DNA from: a virus
Reading direction: 5' to 3' (one strand)
IMG/VR virus record: IMGVR_UViG_3300032285_004742
Location: 1 to 22,749 of that record
Length of the DNA: 22,749 bases
In this document: positions 1 through 5,025 of the stretch, one piece after another
Numbering within the stretch: the stretch's first letter is position 1
Layout of the letters: every line of letters begins with the position of its first letter
The notes under the pieces: model-generated
What the model was told of the DNA's origin: nothing
Seen by the model: the letters and a program-made list of their open reading frames with translations, nothing else
Database searches by the model: none
Translations under genes and position numbers: made by a program

Positions 1-88
1 AGCGGTACATAATCGCGACGTGAATTCAGCACAAAACCATCTCCGAGTCGGAAGCGACTCGCTGAAACAGCCCGATAAGGCTGCGTAG
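1..88 (+). CDS. tnpB: TnpB-type RNA-guided nuclease, C-terminal end only (partial)
   Basis: An open frame enters from the left edge (first full codon at 2) and stops at TAG 86-88. The visible residues include H-N-R-D-V-N-S-A-Q-N-H-L-R-V-G. This matches the last conserved block of IS200/IS605-family TnpB (consensus D-R-D-x-N-A-A-x-N-I-L), which carries the final RuvC acidic residue. TnpB is a transposon-encoded nuclease guided by an RNA made from the 3' end of its own element. Only about 28 residues are in the window, so activity and length cannot be judged. The call is strengthened by the structured, omega-RNA-like sequence that overlaps and follows the stop. It could instead be a phage-adapted TnpB without a transposase partner; the left side of the element is outside the window. 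Confidence 0.72.
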   Translation, partial: AVHNRDVNSAQNHLRVGSDSLKQPDKAA

Positions 89-123
89 GGAAGCTCCGGC
101 ATTTATGCCGGGGAGGGCTTCAC
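30..123 (+). ncRNA. Putative omega RNA / transposon right end of the tnpB element
   Basis: Three hairpins follow one another. CGAGTCG (44-50) pairs with CGACTCG (55-61) around a GAAG loop. CAGCC (68-72) pairs with GGCTG (79-83). CCGGCA (96-101) pairs with TGCCGG (106-111) and is enclosed by GAAGC (90-94) with GCTTC (117-121). The element ends in TTCAC at 119-123. Overlap with the tnpB 3' end, followed by a GTAGGGAAGC-stem-GGGGAGG-TTCAC ending, is the usual arrangement of TnpB omega RNAs. The guide would start just after position 123 and would run into the start of the gene at 137. The 5' end is not visible and may lie further into tnpB. Confidence 0.65.
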
Positions 124-136
124 AGTTTCATAAGGC

Positions 137-436
137 ATGATTTTTTCAGAGTCTTTAGATCGTTTCGGAATTCCCATGGAGTCAAAAAGTGAGATCATCG
201 GTACCACTTCGTCTGGAAAACCGATTTACGATGAGCCCGGACACGCAGCTCATGAGAATTTTACTGATCAAGATCATGACGATGCAGGCAATCTTCACGC
301 TGACTTAGCATTGAAGGTGAAGAGTCAGAAAAAACGTGATGTACATTACGAAAACTCAAAAGAGCATTTCAGGAGATCACAAAAACTCAATCCTCAAATG
401 GGCTCTTGGGATGAAAACGGCAACTCTGAAAATTAA
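137..436 (+). CDS. Small phage protein with FGIP-type N-terminal leader
   Basis: A 99-residue hydrophilic protein of unknown function. It begins M-I-F-S-E-S-L-D-R-F-G-I-P, the most divergent copy of a leader also seen at the start of the proteins at 6826, 7132 and 8253. That shared leader is the main reason for choosing this start, because AAGG at 132-135 is too close to the ATG to be a good ribosome binding site. The middle is rich in His, Asp and Asn and the C-terminus is charged. No transmembrane segment or catalytic motif is visible. The gene begins 13 bases after the putative tnpB-element right end, so the element seems to have inserted directly in front of it, possibly replacing its native promoter. 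Confidence 0.72.
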   Translation: MIFSESLDRFGIPMESKSEIIGTTSSGKPIYDEPGHAAHENFTDQDHDDAGNLHADLALKVKSQKKRDVHYENSKEHFRRSQKLNPQMGSWDENGNSEN

Positions 437-451
437 CCTGCGATAATGTCA

Positions 452-478
452 TTTACGTTCGATCTTCTAAAAAATAAT
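452..478 (+). promoter_or_regulatory. Weak sigma70-like promoter candidate before gene 516
   Basis: TTTACG (452-457) is followed 15 bases later by AATAAT (473-478, five of six matches to TATAAT). The spacer is shorter than the preferred 17. The region is AT-rich and the gene downstream has no Shine-Dalgarno sequence, so this is only a candidate. Confidence 0.25.
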
Positions 479-481
479 CTT

Positions 482-496
482 TACAAAATGTTTTGT
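482..496 (+). promoter_or_regulatory. TACAAAATGT element with inverted repeat, upstream of gene 516
   Basis: TACAAAATGT (482-491) recurs at 2733-2742. It lies 24 bases before the start codon at 516 and 25 bases before the one at 2768. Here it extends to ACAAAA-TG-TTTTGT (483-496), a 6-bp inverted repeat. It may be an operator or a phage promoter element. Confidence 0.35.
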
Positions 497-515
497 TTTT
501 GTAACTCGTTGACTC

Positions 516-1034
516 ATGAAACAGTTAGTCAAAGCAAACGATGGCCTACAAGAGCAGTGGTATGAACAGGCGCGTCAACAGACGCTTGAAACGATGCCCG
601 AGTTCATTCGGTATCTTTTAGATGAGTATTCTCATGACGCTCAGACGATTGTTCATGCCATGGTTGCAGGATGTTTGGCGACGCTCTCTGCCATGAACGC
701 TCACCCAGAGGGGGATCTTGGACCTTCTCAATCGAGTCAACTCTTAGGGCTTTTCATCCGCAAGTGGGCCAGATTAGATGGGCCTGCGAAGATCATGTCC
801 TGGGCTGCTCTCCTCGATCCTGAGTATGAAGATCAGTGCATGAGGGTGCCTGAGGAGGTTTCTCTTTATCTGAGAAGCCTAGCCCGGCAAGTCTTGGATA
901 GTAAAACTTACAAAAACGAATCCCATCGCATTCATTTGGAGAGAATCGAGCAAGGTGAAATGCCCTGGGGGTTCAAGTCAACCGTGAGCCAACCGTCTAC
1001 TGACCGTGAGCCAACCGTGAGCAAATCCCCGTAA
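516..1034 (+). CDS. Conserved phage protein of unknown function
   Basis: 172 residues. The core (about 25-115), with F-I-R-Y-L-L-D-E-Y and an A-T-L-S-A-M-N helix followed by a polar loop and an aromatic helix, resembles an unnamed family of small helical proteins common in tailed phages; the function of that family is not known to me. No membrane segment or enzyme motif is seen. The last 17 residues are low complexity and are encoded by an 11-bp tandem array (981-1024), so the tail is probably a recent extension. No Shine-Dalgarno precedes ATG 516. The next gene begins 14 bases downstream, so the two are probably co-transcribed. Confidence 0.8.
   Translation: MKQLVKANDGLQEQWYEQARQQTLETMPEFIRYLLDEYSHDAQTIVHAMVAGCLATLSAMNAHPEGDLGPSQSSQLLGLFIRKWARLDGPAKIMSWAALLDPEYEDQCMRVPEEVSLYLRSLARQVLDSKTYKNESHRIHLERIEQGEMPWGFKSTVSQPSTDREPTVSKSP
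981..1024 (+). repeat. 11-bp tandem array (4 units) in the 3' end of a gene
   Basis: The units are ACCGTGAGCCA, ACCGTCTACTG, ACCGTGAGCCA and ACCGTGAGCAA. Units one and three are identical. Because 11 is not a multiple of three, the encoded peptide does not simply repeat. That fits slippage or a DNA-level role better than a protein repeat. Confidence 0.7.
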
Positions 1035-1048
1035 GAGAGAAAAACACC

Positions 1049-1318
1049 ATGTCAAACTCTGCCAGTTATGAGCAATTCTTAAACCGTTATGAGTCTTTGA
1101 AGGCTTTGTATTTTAGCCCAAAATCCAACCCTCGCTATGATGAAGAGGGTGAGGAGATCCCCTCAGCTTTTATGACCAAGACTCAGATCACCCGGATATT
1201 CCTTGAGGAAATGAAATGTCATGTGCCTACGCACCGGCAAGACCCCCCCAAGTTTCTCGATGGAAAAGTCGGTCCTTCGTTGGCTGAGGTCATGGCCAGA
1301 AATACTCCTTCTGCTTAG
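1049..1318 (+). CDS. Small protein of unknown function
   Basis: 89 residues, not recognised. It is mixed alpha-helical with an acidic loop after the R-Y-D-E-E-G-E-E-I-P segment and one Cys. An AGAGAG stretch about 10 bases upstream is a weak ribosome binding site. It follows the 516 gene by 14 bases in the same direction, which suggests one transcript. It is probably a phage accessory protein. Confidence 0.68.
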   Translation: MSNSASYEQFLNRYESLKALYFSPKSNPRYDEEGEEIPSAFMTKTQITRIFLEEMKCHVPTHRQDPPKFLDGKVGPSLAEVMARNTPSA

Positions 1319-1388
1319 CGCAGCGAGTTAAGAAGAAATTCCTGAGTTTAAGCTGCCCGGTTAAAAAATATCAGTTAAACTTTTAGTC

Positions 1389-2321
1389 ATGATCGTGGCT
1401 AAAAAAAATTCAATCGAAGCTCGCTCAGGTAGTAGTTTTCAACATGGGATTCCGTGGGGGGAGTTCTCTATCCAACACGAGAAGCTGGCTCATCAACTGC
1501 TCGAACGCGGCTGTGAGTTTGCCTCAGTCCTCATCGTGATTGACCCTTTGTATCATGTTCACTGGGAGAATCCCAAGTACATGAAACGGATGACCGAGCA
1601 CGGAGCATCGGCAGTGGAGATGGAGGCTCGTCGCAGGATGACGAACCGTTATCCCTCCTTGGATCAGGTGGAGGAGTGGATCAGCGAGTGGGAGATTTCC
1701 TGGCCTGCTCACGGCAGAGCAGCCAAGGAGTTGAGTCAAAAACAAAACTCAAAAACCATGGACGGGATTTTTCAAGCCTATCACTACGCTCTTTATCCTG
1801 AGATTTTGGAGGATTTTAAAAAAACCTTCAAACAAGATTACCGAGGCAAGGGCTTTGAGTCAGCCTGGGAGAAGGAAAAAATTAGGCTCCTCTCTCCTAC
1901 GCTTCTCAATGAGTATAAGCGTGTGATGAACATTCCAGAGCCTTTCAATCATTGGGACAGTAGAAACTCTTGGGTGCAGTTTTATTTAGTGAGTCTAAGA
2001 AAGACCATTCACATCGTTCAGGGTGGATCAGCTAGTTCTTCTCAGCGAGAAAATCATGGTCGCTGGGCTCATGTGTTTGCCTCACTGGGGAATCGAGGGA
2101 TTGAGGCTCCTACTTTTTGTTACCGTTACGGAACGAACAATGAGTTTTTCTTAGAGAAATCCTATGAGAAGTTTCGGTGCAACCGTGTGGATTTGACAGG
2201 AAATTATGGAGTGGAATGGAGTGATACGAAGCACTTGTTTTCAAATCGCTTGCTCTCACTTGAGGGGGGGAAGATTCAGGAGCTCAAAAATCAGATTTTG
2301 CGAGACGCTTCAGACCCTTGA
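1389..2321 (+). CDS. Unrecognised 310-residue phage protein
   Basis: A soluble, Trp- and Tyr-rich protein with no signal peptide or clear membrane span. Segments that stand out are V-L-I-V-I-D-P-L-Y (about residue 47), a charged helical middle (about 95-180), and a C-terminal part with G-R-W-A-H-V-F-A-S-L-G and several aromatic residues. I do not recognise a family. The ATG at 1389 has no obvious Shine-Dalgarno, and 70 non-coding bases separate it from the previous gene. The last 38 bases overlap the 3' end of a leftward gene. Codon use is like that of its neighbours. Confidence 0.75.
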   Translation: MIVAKKNSIEARSGSSFQHGIPWGEFSIQHEKLAHQLLERGCEFASVLIVIDPLYHVHWENPKYMKRMTEHGASAVEMEARRRMTNRYPSLDQVEEWISEWEISWPAHGRAAKELSQKQNSKTMDGIFQAYHYALYPEILEDFKKTFKQDYRGKGFESAWEKEKIRLLSPTLLNEYKRVMNIPEPFNHWDSRNSWVQFYLVSLRKTIHIVQGGSASSSQRENHGRWAHVFASLGNRGIEAPTFCYRYGTNNEFFLEKSYEKFRCNRVDLTGNYGVEWSDTKHLFSNRLLSLEGGKIQELKNQILRDASDP

Positions 2322-2478
2322 GGAGTACCTGGGCAACAGAGCTAAAATCTAATTCCTTTGATTCAGATCTGATTTTTTTTGGCCGTCCTCCTCGCTTTCC
2401 ATTCTCTCGGGAGGCTCGCGCTCTTTTTTCGCTCTTGATGCGACCGAGCGCAACGGCAGCAGGATTTTTTGTTCTCAT
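2284..2478 (-). CDS. Small basic protein with N-P-A-A-V-A-L-G-R motif
   Basis: About 64 residues from the ATG at 2478; the frame stays open to a TTG at 2514. The start K-N-P-A-A-V-A-L-G-R and the following K-R-G-G-R-P-K-K resemble a widespread family of tiny Lys/Arg/Gly-rich bacterial proteins of unknown role. They may bind nucleic acid, but that is inference from charge. The opposite frame (2318-2533) has no recognisable features, so this strand is preferred. It converges on the 1389 gene and overlaps its 3' end by 38 bases. No strong Shine-Dalgarno is visible, which leaves the exact start open. Confidence 0.6.
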   Translation of the reverse strand: MRTKNPAAVALGRIKSEKRARASRENGKRGGRPKKIRSESKELDFSSVAQVLLKGLKRLAKSDF

Positions 2479-2551
2479 GACTCGGATTGTAAAGCTACCG
2501 CTAGGTTTTTGCAACTTAAAAAAGATTGAATGAATTCAGACACTTAAAGCG

Positions 2552-2671
2552 GTGATTGATTTTTACATCAGAACTCTCTCAACGCAGAGGCTGATTAAAA
2601 AAATCTGTCGGGTTAAAGCTGAAGAGATCACCCAAATCATTGAGGGCCTAAATCAGATTATTTCTGATTGA
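2552..2671 (+). CDS. Possible short ORF ending at a terminator
   Basis: A GTG-initiated frame of 39 residues with a plausible amphipathic helical sequence (R-T-L-S-T-Q-R-L-I-K-K-I then A-E-E-I-T-Q-I-I-E-G-L). Its stop lies inside a terminator-like hairpin. No good ribosome binding site is present, and the frame is interrupted by TGA at 2531. It may be a degraded or frameshifted small gene. Otherwise 2515-2680 holds nothing recognisable. Confidence 0.3.
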   Translation: MIDFYIRTLSTQRLIKKICRVKAEEITQIIEGLNQIISD

Positions 2672-2679
2672 TTTTTTTT
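2651..2679 (+). terminator. Rho-independent terminator
   Basis: AATCAGA (2651-2657) pairs with TCTGATT (2663-2669) around a 5-base loop, followed by GA and eight T. The stem is AT-rich but the T tract is strong. It would end the rightward 137-2321 transcript. Confidence 0.6.
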
Positions 2680-2680
2680 C

Positions 2681-2701
2681 ATTCCGAGTTAATTCCGAGT
2701 T
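2681..2701 (+). repeat. Two direct repeats ATTCCGAGTT, 11 bases apart
   Basis: ATTCCGAGTT occurs at 2681-2690 and 2692-2701, directly after the terminator and about 70 bases before the next start codon. The one-helical-turn spacing on one DNA face suggests a protein-binding site. Confidence 0.4.
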
Positions 2702-2732
2702 TTTTTTTCTTTTAGCCGTCCTCTTTTCAGAG

Positions 2733-2745
2733 TACAAAATGTACA
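2733..2745 (+). promoter_or_regulatory. Second TACAAAATGT element, upstream of gene 2768
   Basis: GTACAAAATGTAC (2732-2744) is a 5-bp inverted repeat around AAA and contains the same decamer as 482-491, at nearly the same distance from the start codon. Confidence 0.35.
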
Positions 2746-2767
2746 AAAAAAGTGAGGAGAGAGTGTG

Positions 2768-2983
2768 ATGGCAAAAAAGGAAGTCAATCCTTATCAGGTC
2801 AGCCCTGGGCAGATCTGGGAGAACTGTGACCCAAGGAATTTGGGAGCTTATTTTCAGGTGCTCTCTGTAAGATTGGACATGGGTTACGCCATCACCCAAA
2901 AGCCCAATGGACGCTTAGGCCGTGTGAAATTAACGCGCTTCAGGCCCATGACCAACGGCTACCGACTGGTGAGAAATGCTTAG
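2768..2983 (+). CDS. Small SH3-like barrel phage protein
   Basis: 71 residues. V-S-P-G-Q-I-W-E-N-C-D-P-R at about 9-21 and the ending R-L-G-R-V-K-L-T-R-F-R-P-x(4)-G-Y-R-L-V match a pattern seen in many small phage and actinobacterial proteins with a predicted beta-barrel. Their role is unknown; nucleic-acid binding is a guess. GAGGAG at 2754-2759 gives good spacing to ATG 2768, so the GTG three bases upstream was not chosen. The stop overlaps the next start by 8 bases, which indicates translational coupling. Confidence 0.78.
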   Translation: MAKKEVNPYQVSPGQIWENCDPRNLGAYFQVLSVRLDMGYAITQKPNGRLGRVKLTRFRPMTNGYRLVRNA

Positions 2984-3206
2984 GGAGATTCAAAAGTGGT
3001 TAGCTCTCAGGCCGAATTATGATGAAGTGTTCTTTGCCATTGAAGAGGCTAAAATCCTCATGGAGAAGGGACATCTATCCGGGACGGAAAATCTCAAGAG
3101 TGTTCTTCACTGGGCTTTCTTAGGAGCTCAACTCCCTCTTGATTTCGTTGAGCAACTCATTGGCTTGGAGATGAGTAGGAAACCAGACGATGGCCGTCAC
3201 GACTGA
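2976..3206 (+). CDS. Small helical protein of unknown function
   Basis: 76 residues, predicted mostly helical, with an aromatic W-L-A-L-R-P-N-Y-D-E-V-F-F-A-I-E-E-A stretch near the start and a hydrophobic core at about 43-65. No family recognised. It overlaps the gene before it by 8 bases and the gene after it by 17, so the three small genes at 2768-3411 form a tight translationally coupled group. Confidence 0.7.
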   Translation: MLREIQKWLALRPNYDEVFFAIEEAKILMEKGHLSGTENLKSVLHWAFLGAQLPLDFVEQLIGLEMSRKPDDGRHD

Positions 3207-3411
3207 TTTTTTAGAAGGAGTACTCGCTCGCTGCCCCCCCGATCATGCGGTTCTCATCGCCTACGGCAGAACCATTTTTGAGCTCATTCAGATTGAGTAT
3301 GGAGCCCTGATGATCAGACCTGCCGATGGGTTTAAGCTAAGTCTTGAACCTGCCTTTGAGACTGAGGATTTAGAAGTCACAGGGTTTTGGTATTTGTCTG
3401 AGCAGACGTGA
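3190..3411 (+). CDS. Small protein of unknown function
   Basis: 73 residues, alternating hydrophobic pattern that suggests a compact alpha/beta fold (H-A-V-L-I-A-Y-G-R-T-I-F-E-L-I-Q-I, then F-K-L-S-L-E-P-A-F-E). Not recognised. It is the last gene of the coupled trio. Its stop at 3411 abuts the stop of the leftward frame 3412-3633, with no terminator between them. Confidence 0.66.
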   Translation: MAVTTDFLEGVLARCPPDHAVLIAYGRTIFELIQIEYGALMIRPADGFKLSLEPAFETEDLEVTGFWYLSEQT

Positions 3412-3633
3412 TTACTCCCACCGCCAAGCATTTGCCTTCAATAAGACCTCGTCCACAGAACATAAACGACCAGAAGAATCATAAGGCTCGTGAGGACATC
3501 CTGAGTAATAGGGATACACATGATCCCAACCTACTGAGATTTTTGTTTTAGTAAAGGGGGTATTGCCATCGTCTTTAATCTGTTTAAAATATCTGAATGA
3601 CAGTGACTCGTCTGTTTGACGCAAAAAGCTCAC
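3412..3633 (-). CDS. Probable small leftward gene
   Basis: 73 residues from GTG 3633, with a GAGGGAG Shine-Dalgarno a few bases upstream on this strand. The product has a natural composition, with G-W-D-H-V-Y-P-Y-Y-S-G-C-P-H-E-P-Y in the middle and W-R-W-E at the end. No family recognised. Without it, 3412-3596 would be empty. Its start overlaps the 5' end of the rightward gene if that gene begins at 3597; a later start for that gene (3645) removes the clash. Confidence 0.5.
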   Translation of the reverse strand: MSFLRQTDESLSFRYFKQIKDDGNTPFTKTKISVGWDHVYPYYSGCPHEPYDSSGRLCSVDEVLLKANAWRWE

Positions 3634-3956
3634 TTCACTCCCTCATGGCAGAAACAGTGCAACTCATTCGCCTTGCCAGGCAGGTCAGTACGATGAAAAC
3701 GCTGCTTTCTTGTTACGATATTTTCTCACTCACGAACGAGATCAATCAGCCCTGGGATCAGCCCGGTTACATTCTGGGGGATTTCGCAGCCTTCTCCGAG
3801 CTTGAAGCTCGCTGCCAGGATTTGATTTTTAAGAAAGACCCCTCCTCAGAGCTGATCTCCGAGTATGTGATGGATACAACTCGACTCATCTTTTTTTGGA
3901 AAAAAGGTGTGGAAAATCGCAGCTTAATTAAACTTGCTCCTTTCCATCTGACATAA
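3597..3956 (+). CDS. Unrecognised 119-residue protein
   Basis: The helical product has V-Q-L-I-R-L-A-R-Q-V, an acidic aromatic middle (P-G-Y-I-L-G-D-F-A-A-F-S-E-L) and two Cys. The start is uncertain: ATG 3597 and ATG 3645 both lack a Shine-Dalgarno, and ATG 3693 has a weak AGG about 9 bases before it. The shorter forms would not collide with the leftward gene 3412-3633. Function unknown. Confidence 0.62.
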   Translation: MTVTRLFDAKSSLHSLMAETVQLIRLARQVSTMKTLLSCYDIFSLTNEINQPWDQPGYILGDFAAFSELEARCQDLIFKKDPSSELISEYVMDTTRLIFFWKKGVENRSLIKLAPFHLT

Positions 3957-3993
3957 CATATTGTATCGCTTTTCCTATGAGGGAAAAGAGAGA

Positions 3994-4275
3994 ATGCTGA
4001 ACTGTAAGGTGTGTAGCGAGATCCATTATTGGGATGATCAGTGCTCGGAGAGTCATTTGTTAGAGAAGGAAGTCAGTCTTCTTCAGAAGGAAGTCGTGGA
4101 GAAGGATGGCAAGATTGCTCTCTTAGAGAAGCTTTTAGGCTCAGGCACGGATTTAATGCTCAAGGTCGTAGAGGAGGCTCAGAAGTTTTGCACCTCGCTT
4201 CAGACCCAAGGCCGAGGCAATTCATTAGCTCTGGAAGCCGCAGTGCGGGCGTTTGATCAACAATGCAAAAGTTAA
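3994..4275 (+). CDS. Coiled-coil protein with N-terminal Cys cluster
   Basis: 93 residues from ATG 3994, preceded by GAGGG and AGAGAG; an upstream TTG at 3961 is less likely. C-K-V-C near the start and a third Cys ten residues later (W-D-D-Q-C) could bind a metal. Residues about 22-45 carry leucines in a heptad-like pattern (L-L-E-K-E-V-S-L-L-Q-K-E-V) and should form a coiled coil. Function unknown; it may dimerise. It overlaps the next gene by 13 bases. Confidence 0.65.
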   Translation: MLNCKVCSEIHYWDDQCSESHLLEKEVSLLQKEVVEKDGKIALLEKLLGSGTDLMLKVVEEAQKFCTSLQTQGRGNSLALEAAVRAFDQQCKS

Positions 4276-4472
4276 AGTGTAGAAATGACTCGTGTCAGTT
4301 TAAAAAACGCTGTGGGCGTTTTCAACCCGTCGATGAAAACTCGGCTTTCTTTGAGCCCAAAAACGGATCGTGTGATGAGTTTGAGGAGAGGGAAACACAG
4401 GGGGGCATCCTGCGAGGTAGAAGGCCGTTAAAAACCCTCCCTAAATCATTTTTCGTGTTTTCGTTTGAATAG
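4263..4472 (+). CDS. Small Cys-rich, probably zinc-binding phage protein
   Basis: 69 residues. Cys at 6, 11, 17 and 37 lie in the pattern C-x4-C-x5-C-x-R-F-x-P, then F-x-P-x-N-G-x-C-D-x-F. This layout is common among tiny phage proteins of unknown role, and the four Cys are likely metal ligands. It starts inside the previous gene (coupling), is the last gene of the rightward left block, and its stop is 8 bases from that of the leftward ribbon-helix-helix gene. No terminator is visible between them. Confidence 0.68.
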   Translation: MQKLKCRNDSCQFKKRCGRFQPVDENSAFFEPKNGSCDEFEERETQGGILRGRRPLKTLPKSFFVFSFE

Positions 4473-4480
4473 AGAAAACT

Positions 4481-4750
4481 TCAGGACGCTTTTTTCATTT
4501 CTTCCATCAGTACTTCGCGAATCGTTTCCCTGAGTGCTGGATCAATTTGTTTTCCAAAAATTGACTCCCTTAACTTCTCTCGCATCAGGGTTTGATATTC
4601 ACCGTGGGATGTGCCTTTTGCTGCCTCTTTGAAGGCCATCAAAACATCCCCATCCACAAAAAGAGAGATTCTTACCTTTGATTTCTTTGGATCAAACTCT
4701 CCTGGTGGAAGAACGTCTTTTTTACCGTACTTAATTTTACTTTTTGCCAT
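4481..4750 (-). CDS. Ribbon-helix-helix antitoxin-like DNA-binding protein
   Basis: 89 residues. A Lys-rich start leads into K-V-R-I-S-L-F-V-D (about 25-33), a typical N-terminal strand of a ribbon-helix-helix fold, followed by helix D-V-L-M-A-F-K-E-A-A-K and a second helix G-E-Y-Q-T-L-M-R-E-K-L-R-E. This resembles CopG/BrnA-type antitoxins, which dimerise, bind tandem operators and neutralise a partner. GGGAGGAG lies 5 bases before the start. The start overlaps the end of the DUF4160 gene by 14 bases, so the two are co-translated. The tandem 11-bp repeat at the promoter is a natural operator for it. Confidence 0.7.
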   Translation of the reverse strand: MAKSKIKYGKKDVLPPGEFDPKKSKVRISLFVDGDVLMAFKEAAKGTSHGEYQTLMREKLRESIFGKQIDPALRETIREVLMEEMKKAS

Positions 4751-4982
4751 GATACTCCTCCCACTTAGCTATTAATTCATCTTGATGATGACGAATCGCT
4801 TTCAATATTTTTCGCATGTCATTTTTGGTAAATCCGGCATTCGTCAGGATTTCAAGTGTTTTAAGATGAATGCGTGCCTCACAGCCACTCCCAATGGCGT
4901 GACAATGAGGCAAGTGTTTATGTGAACTCTCCCTTAGCCTAATCACGAGCAAAAAGCCGTCTTGATAGACTACTGTTCCCAT
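4737..4982 (-). CDS. DUF4160-family protein, candidate toxin of a TA pair
   Basis: 81 residues. The P-H-C-H pair at about 26-29, C-E-A-R-I-H-L, then N-A-G-F-T and the ending H-Q-D-E-L-I-A-K-W-E-E-Y match DUF4160 (usual form P-H-V-H-V, E-A-K-F-W-L, N-x-G-F, L-x-x-W-x-E-F). DUF4160 proteins are small and often paired with a DNA-binding partner; a toxin role is suspected but not proven. Here the partner is the ribbon-helix-helix protein. The ATG at 4982 sits 6 bases after a -10 box, so the mRNA should be leaderless, and no Shine-Dalgarno is present. Confidence 0.72.
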   Translation of the reverse strand: MGTVVYQDGFLLVIRLRESSHKHLPHCHAIGSGCEARIHLKTLEILTNAGFTKNDMRKILKAIRHHQDELIAKWEEYHGKK

Positions 4983-5001
4983 ATGCTTAACATATGCTTA
5001 A
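4980..5001 (-). repeat. Tandem 11-bp operator-like repeat TTAAGCATATG x2
   Basis: Two exact copies in direct tandem (plus-strand CATATGCTTAA at 4980-4990 and 4991-5001). They cover the -10 box and the start codon of the DUF4160 gene. Each contains the palindrome CATATG. The position is right for autorepression by the ribbon-helix-helix protein. Confidence 0.7.
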
Positions 5002-5017
5002 AAGGCACTTCTGTCAA
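4989..5017 (-). promoter_or_regulatory. Sigma70-type promoter of the DUF4160/RHH pair
   Basis: On the minus strand TTGACA (5017-5012) is followed after exactly 17 bases by TATGTT (4994-4989). The expected transcription start falls on or next to the ATG at 4982. It is the best host-type promoter seen in the window. Confidence 0.72.
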
Positions 5018-5025
5018 TATCTCAG

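Noticed and set aside
62-93. Resemblance to the 3' half of a TPP (thi-box) riboswitch (CTGAAA, then GATAA...GCGTAGGGAAG).
   Set aside because: The CUGAGA box is not exact, and the returning P2 strand and the 5' strand of P4 are missing. The overlap with the TnpB end and the TTCAC ending fit an omega RNA better.
2318-2533. Rightward 71-residue frame.
   Set aside because: It starts with TTG, has no recognisable features, and lies opposite a frame with the recognisable N-P-A-A-V-A-L-G-R motif.
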